Counted from the first letter of the stretch, positions 10,401 to 19,872 are shown. The stretch is 64,000 bases of DNA from Arachnia propionica (GCF_003859805.1 NZ_RQZG01000004.1:124001-188000), one strand, 5' to 3'. Notes: generated by a model from the sequence alone, not told the origin. Translations and numbers: made by a program.

Positions 10401-12945
10401 TCGCTGTCCCGTAGGGCACCGAGCGTGCGGTCTCGGGCAGTGGGGCAGTGACCTCGTTCAGGACCGACCAGATGGCTGCCTCGGTGGCACCACCGAGTGC
10501 CCAGAACCGTGTGTTCGGGGCGTGGCGCCATGTCTGGGCGGGCTGCCCGACCGGAACCCAGTCCCCCGAGACCAGAACCACCCGCAGGGCGAGTTCCGCG
10601 GTCGGTTGTCGCCCCTCGAGGTGGTCGAGCAGCAGCTGCAACTGGGCGGGGACGGAGTTCCACACGCTCACCCGGTGTTCCACCAGGGAGGCGGCCCAGG
10701 CACTCGGATCCGCAGTCGTGCCGCTCGTCGGGATCACCATGCGTCCACCGACGCCGAGGATCCCGAACATGTTGAACACCGACAGGTCGAAGCTGTGCCG
10801 GGACACCGCCAGGACGGCATCGGTGGACCCGAGCCCGAGGCGTGCCTCAAGATCAGCGAGAGTCGTGCGGGCCTGCCGGTGCGTGACCACGACTCCCTTG
10901 GGGTGCCCCGTCGATCCCGAGGTGAAGATGACGTAGGCCTCGGCGTCGGGAGGGACCGTGCCGGACGGCAACTCCACGGGCCGGTCCGCCCGGCCCCGCA
11001 GGACCTCGTGCAGCTCATCCATCAGTTCGGTGCCGGAGTCGATCAGCATCGTCTCGCCCTCGCGTCGCAGGACCTCGAGCACCGCCTGACGTCTCGCCTC
11101 GGGCCAGTCGGGCTCCAGGGGGACGTAGCATCCCCCTGCCAGCAGCACACCGAGCTCGACCGCGACCTGCGCCGCACCGGGCGGCAGCACCACCGCCACC
11201 CTCGGAGCTCCCCCTGCCGTGAGGACGTGCCGACTCACCGTCGTCGCCGCTGCCATGAGCTGCCCCCGGGACACCACGTGATCGCCGTCGATGACGGCAG
11301 GGGCGGTCGGGTCCTCACGCCACCGGGCGATGAGGGGCTCGTGCAGGGTGGCTGGCAGGACGTCCAGACGCCCGGTGCGCTCGATGGCCGCAGGGGCGCG
11401 TCGTCGCAGCGGGTCGGTGGCAGGGATCCCGTGGCGGCTGATCGTGTCGACGAGGTCGGAGAAGTCGGCGAAGGCGGCATCCAGCACGGTGGCCGAGATC
11501 CCACCGTCCCTGCTGTCCCAGTCGATGCTCACCCCACCCTGTCCGGGGACGGGGGAGAACTGGATGTCCAGGAGCACCTGAGGGGTCTGGCTCAGACCGT
11601 GTCCCGGACGTGGGCGCAGCACCGGGTCGGGGAGCACCGCGGCCCCGGCACCGATGGTCGAGGTGATCACCACCGGCACCTGGAAGCGTTCTCCACCCTG
11701 CCCGGCCGCGATGAGCCGGGACAGTTCGACACCGGAGAGGGCATTGTGCTGCAGGGCCTCGAAGGTCGCTTCCTGGGCGGTGGCCGCCAGCTCGGTCAAC
11801 GAGACATCGGCGCGGCCGTCCACCTCGACCAGGAGGGTGCTGGTGAAGTCCCCCACGATCCGGTTCACGTCAGGGACCACGGGCTTGCGATCCGCCAGGG
11901 TCATCGCGACGAGACCGCGGTCGGGGCCACCGTGACGGTGCAGCACCCGCGCCACTCCTGCCACCAGCAGCGAGGTCGTCGTGACACCACCGTCCCGGGC
12001 TGCGGTCTCGACTCCCTGCCACTGTTCGTCGGACAGGTGGTGACTGCGTCGGGTGAAGCGGATCGTGGCGTCATGGTGTCCTGTCGGGGCCGTCGGGTCC
12101 CCGGACTCCGGGGAGAGGGTGATCGGCTCCGCGAGGGTGGTGGCCCGCTCGCTCCAGAATTTCTCTGCCCGGTCGTGCTCGGCCCTTCCCCGGGGTGAGG
12201 CGGCCTGTTCCCGGACCGTCGCGAGGTAGTCACGGAATGTCAACGACGGCGGCTGGACCGGGCGTCCCGACAGCACCGAGGCCAGGTCGCCCAGGATGAC
12301 ACCCAGGCCGATGAAATCGGTCAGGAGCAGATCCACGGAGACGTGCAGGACGATGTCCTCCACACCGACGGTGACGACCACGTCGATCAGCGGTTCCAGG
12401 GTGCTGACATCGGTGATCGACCCAGTGACGACGGGGTGGGTCCGGGTCTGCAGCTGCTCCCTGACGGTCTCCCTGTCGGATGCGCTCCTGACCCGGAGCG
12501 GGACCTCGAGGTCAGGGACCACCTGTTGCCACCCCTCGCTGTGGACGATCGCCCTCAGCATCGGGTGACAGTCGACGACCTGGCGCCAGGCGTCGCGGAG
12601 ACGGCCGACGGGATCCTCGCCCAGGACCGTGGGGTCGACGTCGAACTCGGCGTAGCCGTGGCAGCCGACACCACCGTCGCTGAAGGCGCTGGTGCGTCCC
12701 ACCAGGTAGGACCCCTGCACATCGGTGAGGGGGAACGGGTCATGGGCGCCGTCCGGATCACGCCGTACCTGGTCCTGACCCCGGTGCCGCAGCAGATCCA
12801 TGATCTGGGCCCGGGAGTCCTTGATGCGATTCCTGAGGTCGACGGTGAGCGCCCCTTCGGGAGCACGGAACCGCAGCGTCTCGCCGTCCACCCACAGGGT
12901 CACCCCGATGGCGTCGAGATGTTCGATCAGTGCCGTGGGTGTCAC
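7495..12945 (-). CDS. NRPS B: docking-Cy-A(MT)-PCP-TE, terminal module
   Basis: Terminating NRPS (1816 aa). Domains in order: a TubC-type N-terminal docking domain (residues 1-55); a heterocyclisation domain (about 65-500) with intact DLLLTD at 205-210; an adenylation domain (about 515-1410: YVIFTSGSTGHPKGV, YRTGDRG, LPLTANGKIDR) interrupted by a SAM methyltransferase (VLEIGGGVGGTTDAVLE, about 1175); a carrier protein (NFFDLGGDSLL, about 1452); and a type I thioesterase (about 1525-1800, nucleophile LFGYCMGG). The visible pocket letters (FDLSVFNMF, WNSVP, SGDW, ATEAAIWS) fit the DLFN...IW cysteine code. The layout equals PchF of pyochelin (Cy-A-MT-PCP-TE). GTG start at 12945 has GGAGGG upstream and overlaps NRPS A as GTGA. 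Predicted: adds, cyclises and methylates the last cysteine, then releases the chain. Confidence 0.92.
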   Translation of the reverse strand: MTPTALIEHLDAIGVTLWVDGETLRFRAPEGALTVDLRNRIKDSRAQIMDLLRHRGQDQVRRDPDGAHDPFPLTDVQGSYLVGRTSAFSDGGVGCHGYAEFDVDPTVLGEDPVGRLRDAWRQVVDCHPMLRAIVHSEGWQQVVPDLEVPLRVRSASDRETVREQLQTRTHPVVTGSITDVSTLEPLIDVVVTVGVEDIVLHVSVDLLLTDFIGLGVILGDLASVLSGRPVQPPSLTFRDYLATVREQAASPRGRAEHDRAEKFWSERATTLAEPITLSPESGDPTAPTGHHDATIRFTRRSHHLSDEQWQGVETAARDGGVTTTSLLVAGVARVLHRHGGPDRGLVAMTLADRKPVVPDVNRIVGDFTSTLLVEVDGRADVSLTELAATAQEATFEALQHNALSGVELSRLIAAGQGGERFQVPVVITSTIGAGAAVLPDPVLRPRPGHGLSQTPQVLLDIQFSPVPGQGGVSIDWDSRDGGISATVLDAAFADFSDLVDTISRHGIPATDPLRRRAPAAIERTGRLDVLPATLHEPLIARWREDPTAPAVIDGDHVVSRGQLMAAATTVSRHVLTAGGAPRVAVVLPPGAAQVAVELGVLLAGGCYVPLEPDWPEARRQAVLEVLRREGETMLIDSGTELMDELHEVLRGRADRPVELPSGTVPPDAEAYVIFTSGSTGHPKGVVVTHRQARTTLADLEARLGLGSTDAVLAVSRHSFDLSVFNMFGILGVGGRMVIPTSGTTADPSAWAASLVEHRVSVWNSVPAQLQLLLDHLEGRQPTAELALRVVLVSGDWVPVGQPAQTWRHAPNTRFWALGGATEAAIWSVLNEVTAPLPETARSVPYGTAMDDQGIWVLNAEDEPATIGQIGDIVIGGDGVAAGYLGDPGLTAAAFFTHPATGERCYRTGDRGRMLPDGRIEFLGRIDGQVKIRGHRIELGEIESVLGAIPGVARAVAAVNRSGSGSGTLVAAVLPETGDHHALFHAERAAAVTGVMSAADRDFTAGLDVESMLELAALVEESALHRMAVQVARGEGHGMTGLIDTLGAGRHADLVQRWVAMLCERGWVSMADQTVQLLRTPDVAEEKARWDRIQQLDRHIGYGSEHLAYVRRCLDELPGLLRGDVDPLALLFPEGNTHVARAAYGENLFARWINTVVATGIAELARRAEEAGRTLRVLEIGGGVGGTTDAVLEALGTVLGNDLTGVDYLFTDVSRFFFEEVTTRWPSLRTGLFDINSPDGVVPGSVDVILSANVLHNARHIPQVLEGLAGLLVPGGVLAAIDSTVVNPTLMTTMEFKEGLSDFTDLRNETGKPFLDLTEWVQVLAESPFTLAGCFPEGPDHPMRIGNQHALWATTGGGQAPLDPDRIIAHLASTLPHYMVPRTVAILDSLPLTANGKIDRARVAALTDQPGLSLSTSSTATELDPCQQRVAAIWQEVLGLPGTPLHPGSNFFDLGGDSLLLARSIGRLRRELPGGEAVAWDDALRRIVADPTIAGCARTFTSEEDTGPGGAAQSAVTELLPADGVGDEVLVLVHDGSGGLAPYQDVIEVLRRTTPRPRVLGLRRTTDDGYLETPPAELLDQLSDRYATELISLGVSRVQLFGYCMGGLIAAGVATRLAEADIEVTGCTVVSSYRIPFAVEDELMLDHSFAKLLHLDPADAGIDVDEHALGRALTEVRRHSPTRIAPGAIREVAEPELAAALDRAPADSGERLRRLAVSDPRSTWTPETLALVKEVFRQSMAAVAQWDAPAYLGDICFLRQRGDLHFLPTLREDMTDFWSTFCLGELDVQDIEGTHFDCLGPDNADGVVTILNRRWER

Positions 12946-15900
12946 AGTGTTCCCTCCTCGATACCGGTGGTGGAGTCGTCAATGGTGGATGGATGGGGGG
13001 ACAGGCCGCTCACAGCGGTGACGAACCTGTCCAGATCGGGATTGACCAGGAGCATTCGCAGGTCGATCCCCGGATGGATCCGTTCGCGGAGCAACCGGAC
13101 GCACCGGGTCGCCCGCAGCGAGTCACCACCCGCGGTGAAGAAGTTCAGTCCCTGCCCCCCCGGTGGGAGATCCAGGATCTCCCGCCAGATGTCGTGGATC
13201 TGATCGTGCAGCGTTGCCCCGGCCTGGGAGGGGGGCGTGGCGACCGGGGCGACCGAGGCCGCCAGCCGGGTCACGATCCCGGACACGTGGTGCTGCACCT
13301 CGGTGCTGCCCAGCAGCTCGGTGACGTGGTCAGCGGTCAGGTGCAGCCCGTGTGCATCGGCCGAGACCTGGAGGTCGAGCATGGTCTGAGGGGTCTGTGA
13401 AGCGGCATGGACCAGCCGACCGAAGCCGAAGTCGTCGAGGCGGGTGCCCTCGGGCGCGAGACCCAACCCGCAGGTGAAGACCACGGGGAGGAGCGCGGCC
13501 ACGGGGTCCCCGGTGCGCTGCAGCACCCGACGTTGCACCCACAGGGTTCCTGCGGTGTCGTGGTCCCCTGCTTCGGCGAGCTGGGTCTGGATGCGGGCAG
13601 CCAGGTCCCACAGTTCCTCGTCGGGTCGGACGTGGCAACCGACCGGAACCAGGGAGGTGAAGTCCCCGACGACCCGGTCGATGCCCGGTTGGGTCGGGTC
13701 ACGATCGAATCGGGTCACGTTGACGGTGAGTTCCTGCTGGCCTGACCAGGCCGCGAGTTCGCCCGCGTAGGCGGCCAGCACCACCGCGGCAGGAGTCACC
13801 CCGTTCCTCGCCGCAACCGTGCGGACCTGCTGCCACGTCGAGGGGTCCAGATCAGCTGCGACACGTGCGAAGGTGGGCCCGTCCACCCGGGTGAGTCGTT
13901 CCCGGGGCACCAGGTCGGGGGCCGCAGGCAGGCGTTGCGCGACCTGGTCCCAGTACTTCCGGTCCTCCTCGACCCGGTGTCGTGAAGCGGCATCGGTGGG
14001 TGACTCACCGGTGACCCAGGGGTGGGCGGCAACGTGATCCGCGAAGGAGGGGCCGGGGGGAAGCGGGCTCGTGTCACCGCCGTAGCGCCGCCCGATGTCT
14101 GCGAGCACGAGCAGCATCGATGCGCCGTCGAGCACGGCGTTGTCCATGCCGATCCCGATCGTGGCGGCCTCTCCCGGCTCACGCCGGAAGCGGATCACCA
14201 GCGCCGAGTTCCGGCTGAGATCGACCACCTCGGTCCTGGTGGCGCCGCGGGGATCCGGGTGTTCGGTGACCACCGACGGCACGGTGTCGACGATCCGGGC
14301 CTCCTGGTCGACGAGGGTGCGCAGCCCCGGATGGTCCCGGACGACGGTCTCGACCGCGGCCGTGAAACGGGCGGCGTCGAAGTCGTCGCACCGGAACTCG
14401 TAGTAGCAGTGCGCTGAGACCCCACCCAGCAGCTGTTGGGGAGCTCGCCCGGCCAGATAGGCCTGCTGCACCTCGGTGAGGCGGTGTCCTGGGCGGGGGG
14501 TCTCGGGCGAGGGGACCGGTCCCGGTCCAGCAGGGGTGGGTGGACTGCTCGTGTCGCGGGTCGACAGCAGGGCGGCGAGATCTGCCAGGCGCGGGTGGTT
14601 GAACAACTCCACCAGCCGTGGCCGATGTCCTGCCGCACGAAGGTCGGCCAGGACACGGGTCGCCGTCAGTGAGTCCCCACCGAGGGCGAAGAAGTCCGAG
14701 TCGTCATCCACCCCGGAGACGCCGAGATGACGCTGCCAGAGGTCGCGCAGCAGGTTCCGGACCCCGACGGCCGGTGGACTCGACGGTGCGGGTTCCGGCG
14801 CTGCTGCGATGGTCGGGGCCGGTGCTCGTGAGACGGTCGGGGAAGGGGCCTTGGCCCGGGCATGCAGGATCAGGAAGGCGGGGTCGTGTGCAGTCACCGA
14901 CACCGGACGCCATCCGGCCTCCTCCACCATCCGCCACCAGTGGGGCAGCCCTTTCAACGGACCGTCGGCCTTGACGACGTCCGGGTTCACCAGGGCTGCG
15001 GACAGCAGTGAGGTGATCTGGAGGTCGGGGATCTCGAGGACCCAGCAGCGCCCACCGGAGATCCGGGTCAGTTCGGTGCGTAGCCGAGGGTCCCGGTGCA
15101 GCGACGCGCAGGCCACCACCAGGTCGACGGGCTCCACCGGAGCACTCTGGAGGGCACGCACACCGCGGTCGAGAGCCAGGTCACGCAGCAGGGCGTCGGG
15201 CTCGACGCTGATCCATCGGAGTCGGTCGGCACGTCCCGGGTCCGTGGTCCGCAGCGCGGCGAGAACCACATCGCGGAAGAGACCGATGCCACAGCCGAGC
15301 TCGACCACGGTGGCAGGATCGGGCAGCCCCCGGATCACGGAGACCAGGTCCTGCAGCACCGCGTCGATGCCGGGACTGGCCAGCAGGAGGGCCTGAGGCG
15401 ACAGATCGGGGTGCTCCAGCAGCGTCGTCGCCCGGGAACGCCCGGTGATGCAGTCCGCCAGCAGCCCGGCGAGGTCCGGAGGTACAGGGACGGGGGCGGT
15501 GGTGGGCTGGTATGCGTGCCAGGCCGCCGCAACCGCCTCGAGCCCCGGCCGGACTGGATGATCCGCGGCTGCTTCACGGGCACTCACCAGGAGGGATTCC
15601 TGCCAGGCCAGGTCACCGGGTCCCGGGGAGGAGGCCTCGGGTGCGGAGGGAGCGACACCGAGGGCTTCGGCCATGCCGTGCAGGAGCAGGTCGATCACGT
15701 CGCCGTCGACGATTCCCTCGGGGTGGTCGAGGCGGATCTCGAGGCCGTCGTCGCGGGACTCCACCTGACAGTCGACGAGGACACCGGGGGTGCTGGTCAG
15801 GGACCACACCGGCCGGAGGTGACCGACGGTGGCGTCCCGGGCCGTCGCCACCCCGATGGTGCTGGTGAAGACCACCGGGTACGCTGCCCGGCCCGCGTGG

Positions 15901-18900
15901 ACGATGCGGTTCCCATCCGGCGCGATCCCGCCGGCGGCCCGTCCGAGTGCACTGTGCACCTCGGCGAGGTCCACCCCGGGGCCCGCAGCACACAGGGACA
16001 GCGTGGTGAAGTTCCCGAGCACCTCGTGGTCGAGATCTGCGGGGCGGTAGGACACGGGCACGATGATCCCCATGCGTTCCTGACCGGTGACCCTGCCCAG
16101 CTGCTCGGCGAATGCGTGCAGCAGCAGGGCCGATTCGGTGACCCCGAGTTCGCGGGCACGTCGGGTCAACTGGGCCACCTGGGCGGTCGGGACGTGGAGG
16201 CGACGGCTGGCCGCCCACACCGGTTCGCCGGAGGGGTGGCGGTGGGCCAGGGTGGGTGCCGGGGGCAGTGCCGGGGCGTCCTCGGGAACCGGGTCCTCCT
16301 CGATGGCCGCCTGCTGGGCGCAGTGTCGCCGGAATGCCGTGAGGTCTGGTGCCACGCTCAGGCGACGGGCAACGCCGGCGGCGTCATCGAGCAGACAGGA
16401 GAGGACGCAGGCGAGTGAGCGGGCGTCCAGCGGAAGATAGCTCAGGCGCAGGCCGACGCGTCCTGGGGTCCCGTCGGTCAGCAGCTCCAGCACCGGTGAG
16501 TGTTCCAGGTCCAGGACCGGGTCACGGAGCGCCGTGGTGAGGTCCGCCACGTGACGAGGGACCACAGGGCTGCTGGCAGCCACGTCCTGGCAGGTGTCCT
16601 CGACCCTGCGACAACGCAGGACGTCGAGTTCGGCGACGAGGTCGGTCGCCGTGGCGGCCAGCCTCGCCAGATCGATCGCGGAGCCGTCGCGGGTCTCCAG
16701 GATCGTGGCGAACAGCGGTGAGGTGCGCACCACGCCGACCATGCCGTCGGCTCCCAGGGCGTAGGCCCGCTGCAGGGGGGTCAGCGGGAACGCTCCTGTC
16801 GGGGTCACCGTGGTCGTGGTGGTGGGGGAGGGGACACGAGTCCTGCGACAGAGCTGCTCCAGGTCTGTGAACCGAGGTGCTGAGAAAAGATCTGCGACGG
16901 TCACGTCCAGGCCATGACGTCGTAGCCTGGAACACAGGTCGGTCGCCATGAGGGAGTCTCCGCCCACTGAGAAGAAGTTCTGTTCCACGTCGACGTGGTC
17001 GACACCGAGCACCGCCATCCATTCCTCGGCGACCGGGGAGTCGACGGGGTCGGCGTGGCCGCCAGGACGTCCTGCCTCCAGGAGCTCTCTGGCCCAGCGG
17101 CGGTCCGTCTTGCCATTGCTCGTCAGGCGCAGTTCCTCGGCCCGGGCGAACACGGCGGGGATCATGTACCCGGGAAGACGTTCACGAAGTGCCGCGATGA
17201 TGGTCTCGTCGTCAGGTCCTTCCCCGACGAGGACCGCACCCAGGGCCGACCGGTTCCGGATCGGGGTCACCACGGTCTCCTGCACCCCGGGGAGCTGATG
17301 CAGGGCATGCTCGACCTCGCCGCACTCGATACGGTGTCCTCGCACCTTCACCTGGGTGTCGGCACGACCGAGGAAGATCAGCAGTGGGCCAGGGAGCCAC
17401 ATCCCGAGGTCCCCGGTCCGGTACCAACGCTCGCCGTCGACCTCGACGAACCGGTCCGCGGTCAGCTCCTCGGCGGCGTGATATCCGGCCGCCACCCCGA
17501 CCCCGCCGATCCACAGCTCACCGGTGACCCGGTCGGGACAGTCACGACCCGAGGGATCGGCGACCCGGTAACGCTGGCCGGACAGCGGGATCCCGTAGGG
17601 GATCGAGGCCCAGGCCGGGTCAAGGTCCTCCGGAGCGGTGACGACGAACTCGTTCGACCAGATGGCGGCCTCCGTCGCCCCTCCCATGGCCACCAGGCAT
17701 GCCCCGGGAGCGACATCGGCCAACCGAGCGGGCAGCCCCGGGTCGATCCAGTCCCCCGAGCACAGCACCCGACGCAGTCCAAGCGGCTGGTCCGCGGCCA
17801 CGCACAGCATCTCCGCCAGGTTCGGCACCGAGTTCCACACGGTGACGGCGTGTCTCCTCACCAGATCCGCCCAGTGGAAGGCGTCGCGGCGAGAAGCCTC
17901 GGAGATCAGCACGACCGCGCCACCGACGGAGAGGGGACCGAAGATGTCGTAGACGCTCAGGTCGAAGTCGAGGGCGGAGACCGCGAGGGTTCGGTCCGCG
18001 GGGCCCACGTCATTGCGGGAGTTGACGTCGGCCACGGTGTTCGCGGCACTGTGGTGCCGGATCGCCACCCCTTTCGGTTCACCCGTGGAACCTGAGGTGT
18101 AGATGATGTACGCCACCTGGTCCTCGTCCACGTCGACCGGGGAGCCCAGCTCGTGGCCGTCCTCGCTCGCGATGACATCCGAGTCGACGAGCAGGGCCAT
18201 GCCCGATGCGTCACGGATGCGGGCCACCCGCTCCTCGGGTTGGTCGACCCCCAGCGGCAGGTAGCAGCATCCGGCGTACAGCACGGCGAGGACGGCAACC
18301 ACCTGATCGGGTCCCTTGGGCAGACGGATCCCGACGACGGAGCCCGGGGCGACCGTGGCCGCGATCCGGCCGGCCAGCCCTCTCACCCGGGCCATCAGGT
18401 GCCGGTAGGTCATGACGCCCGTGGGGTGGGCCGGGTGCTGTGCGGGGTCCCACAGCAGTGCGGGGGCATCCGGGGTCCGCGTCGCCGCAGCGATGACGGG
18501 GGCATGGAGCAGACCTCCAGCGACTCGTGGGACGGAGTTCACCCTCGCTCGGGCATCGAGGGTGTCCTGGGGGAGGGTGATCAAGCTCTCCAGGGTGGGG
18601 TCGAGACCGTCGCGCCCGGCGGCTGCCAGCCTCAGCAGGGCGTTGATGAAGGTCGTGAACAGCTGCTCGGCGACATGAGGGTCGAGGGCTCCCCGCCGCA
18701 CGTCGAAGGAGACGGTGACCCCGGCGTCGGTGATGCGGATGATCTGGCAGTCGATGATGACCTGTGGTGTGGAGGAGCGTGGGGTCTGGGCCTCACCGAG
18801 GGTCTCGATCACCTCGGCGGGGAACAGCGGTGTGTCCGGTGCGTAGGTGAAGACGTAGGGCGACATCCCGCTGTGACCTTCCTCAGCGAGCGCACGTCGG

Positions 18901-19859
18901 AGTTCCTCCGTGGCCTCGACGCCTCGTGAGAGACGGCACCGGAGCTCCTGTCCTGCTTCGGCCGCCAGGGTGGCCAGGTCAGACGCCGGGAGGGAGCGGT
19001 GCAGGAAGGTGCGTGTCCGGTCGGCGACGTGGTCCTCGGTGCCTCGGGTGTCCACCCCGGTGACGGTGACGATGAACTCCGGGACCGTCGACCAGCGACG
19101 CAGGCACTCCTCGAAGACCCCGAGCACCAGGGCGGTCGGGGAGACCCTCAGCCGACGGGCGTGTCCGGCGATGTGGCGCCAGGTCCCATCAGGGATCAGG
19201 TGGAGCAGCCGATCAGTGGTGGCCGTGGGGGTGGGTGTGCCTTCGGGGAGCTCGGGGGCGGGGAGGACCGGTTCGCGTCGTGGGTCAGGGTCACGTCTTG
19301 CCGACGGTGCAGGACGTCGTCCCAGCGCTGTGCTCAACTCCGGGAAGGTGTACCGGGTCAGTGGGGACGAGGGGTGGGCGAGACCCGCCGCGAGGTCAGC
19401 TGCCATCCGTCCGATCCCGGCGAGATCGGTGACGATGAGTGAGGCCAGGATGTGGACGATCGTCGTGCCATCCGGCAGCAGGGTGGCCTCGACGCTCCAG
19501 GTCCGTCCGGTGGTGAGGTCCACGGGGAAGTGGTTGAGCCGATGACGGATGGCCGTGAGTTCTTCCTCAGGCGTGGGACAGGAGCGCAGATCGTTGACCG
19601 TCAGGGTGGCGGGAGCAGGCCGACGATCCTTCAGGTGACCCGGGTCGGGCATCGTCGCCCGCAGCGAGGGATGTCGGTGGAGGCCACGTACTGCTGAACC
19701 CAGACGGTCGATGTCGATGGTTCGGCCTGCGAATTCCACATATCCCAGACAGTGTTGGCCACCGAGGGGTTGGTGTGGGTCGGCGCCGATGGCGTACGCA
19801 GCCTGGATCGGTGAGGTGGGAAGCGTGTCGGTCATGTCAGAGCTGGTCAACGAGGTCAT
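12942..19859 (-). CDS. NRPS A: Cy-A-PCP-Cy-MT-PCP-Cy-PCP
   Basis: First NRPS (2305 aa). I read Cy1 (about 15-420), A (about 430-950: YIIYTSGSTGEPKGV, YRTGDLG, TSNGKTDRR), PCP1 (about 965-1035, GGDSLMAT), Cy2 (about 1045-1440), a SAM methyltransferase-like block (about 1518-1660, VVELGCGIGLF), PCP2 (about 1695-1765), Cy3 (about 1780-2200) and PCP3 (about 2215-2290). Only module 1 has an A domain. Its visible pocket (FDLSVYDIF, WNSVP, SGDW, ATEAAIWS) fits a DLYN...IW cysteine code, so it may load all three carriers, as in HMWP2. Cy3 has intact DNAVLD (1906-1911), but Cy1 and Cy2 read SLIVTD (140-145) and SYLPLD (1140-1145), so the first Asp of DxxxxD is Ser. No aryl carrier protein precedes Cy1. 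Starts: ATG 19859 or ATG 19835; neither has a good ribosome site. Confidence 0.9.
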   Translation of the reverse strand: MTSLTSSDMTDTLPTSPIQAAYAIGADPHQPLGGQHCLGYVEFAGRTIDIDRLGSAVRGLHRHPSLRATMPDPGHLKDRRPAPATLTVNDLRSCPTPEEELTAIRHRLNHFPVDLTTGRTWSVEATLLPDGTTIVHILASLIVTDLAGIGRMAADLAAGLAHPSSPLTRYTFPELSTALGRRPAPSARRDPDPRREPVLPAPELPEGTPTPTATTDRLLHLIPDGTWRHIAGHARRLRVSPTALVLGVFEECLRRWSTVPEFIVTVTGVDTRGTEDHVADRTRTFLHRSLPASDLATLAAEAGQELRCRLSRGVEATEELRRALAEEGHSGMSPYVFTYAPDTPLFPAEVIETLGEAQTPRSSTPQVIIDCQIIRITDAGVTVSFDVRRGALDPHVAEQLFTTFINALLRLAAAGRDGLDPTLESLITLPQDTLDARARVNSVPRVAGGLLHAPVIAAATRTPDAPALLWDPAQHPAHPTGVMTYRHLMARVRGLAGRIAATVAPGSVVGIRLPKGPDQVVAVLAVLYAGCCYLPLGVDQPEERVARIRDASGMALLVDSDVIASEDGHELGSPVDVDEDQVAYIIYTSGSTGEPKGVAIRHHSAANTVADVNSRNDVGPADRTLAVSALDFDLSVYDIFGPLSVGGAVVLISEASRRDAFHWADLVRRHAVTVWNSVPNLAEMLCVAADQPLGLRRVLCSGDWIDPGLPARLADVAPGACLVAMGGATEAAIWSNEFVVTAPEDLDPAWASIPYGIPLSGQRYRVADPSGRDCPDRVTGELWIGGVGVAAGYHAAEELTADRFVEVDGERWYRTGDLGMWLPGPLLIFLGRADTQVKVRGHRIECGEVEHALHQLPGVQETVVTPIRNRSALGAVLVGEGPDDETIIAALRERLPGYMIPAVFARAEELRLTSNGKTDRRWARELLEAGRPGGHADPVDSPVAEEWMAVLGVDHVDVEQNFFSVGGDSLMATDLCSRLRRHGLDVTVADLFSAPRFTDLEQLCRRTRVPSPTTTTTVTPTGAFPLTPLQRAYALGADGMVGVVRTSPLFATILETRDGSAIDLARLAATATDLVAELDVLRCRRVEDTCQDVAASSPVVPRHVADLTTALRDPVLDLEHSPVLELLTDGTPGRVGLRLSYLPLDARSLACVLSCLLDDAAGVARRLSVAPDLTAFRRHCAQQAAIEEDPVPEDAPALPPAPTLAHRHPSGEPVWAASRRLHVPTAQVAQLTRRARELGVTESALLLHAFAEQLGRVTGQERMGIIVPVSYRPADLDHEVLGNFTTLSLCAAGPGVDLAEVHSALGRAAGGIAPDGNRIVHAGRAAYPVVFTSTIGVATARDATVGHLRPVWSLTSTPGVLVDCQVESRDDGLEIRLDHPEGIVDGDVIDLLLHGMAEALGVAPSAPEASSPGPGDLAWQESLLVSAREAAADHPVRPGLEAVAAAWHAYQPTTAPVPVPPDLAGLLADCITGRSRATTLLEHPDLSPQALLLASPGIDAVLQDLVSVIRGLPDPATVVELGCGIGLFRDVVLAALRTTDPGRADRLRWISVEPDALLRDLALDRGVRALQSAPVEPVDLVVACASLHRDPRLRTELTRISGGRCWVLEIPDLQITSLLSAALVNPDVVKADGPLKGLPHWWRMVEEAGWRPVSVTAHDPAFLILHARAKAPSPTVSRAPAPTIAAAPEPAPSSPPAVGVRNLLRDLWQRHLGVSGVDDDSDFFALGGDSLTATRVLADLRAAGHRPRLVELFNHPRLADLAALLSTRDTSSPPTPAGPGPVPSPETPRPGHRLTEVQQAYLAGRAPQQLLGGVSAHCYYEFRCDDFDAARFTAAVETVVRDHPGLRTLVDQEARIVDTVPSVVTEHPDPRGATRTEVVDLSRNSALVIRFRREPGEAATIGIGMDNAVLDGASMLLVLADIGRRYGGDTSPLPPGPSFADHVAAHPWVTGESPTDAASRHRVEEDRKYWDQVAQRLPAAPDLVPRERLTRVDGPTFARVAADLDPSTWQQVRTVAARNGVTPAAVVLAAYAGELAAWSGQQELTVNVTRFDRDPTQPGIDRVVGDFTSLVPVGCHVRPDEELWDLAARIQTQLAEAGDHDTAGTLWVQRRVLQRTGDPVAALLPVVFTCGLGLAPEGTRLDDFGFGRLVHAASQTPQTMLDLQVSADAHGLHLTADHVTELLGSTEVQHHVSGIVTRLAASVAPVATPPSQAGATLHDQIHDIWREILDLPPGGQGLNFFTAGGDSLRATRCVRLLRERIHPGIDLRMLLVNPDLDRFVTAVSGLSPHPSTIDDSTTGIEEGTL

Positions 19860-19872
19860 CCGGTGGAGTCGA

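Noticed and set aside
9631-12198. 855-codon open frame on the plus strand opposite NRPS B
   Set aside because: It is antisense to a clearly coding gene, has a Gly/Arg/His-rich composition without any family motif, and no ribosome site. High-GC shadow.
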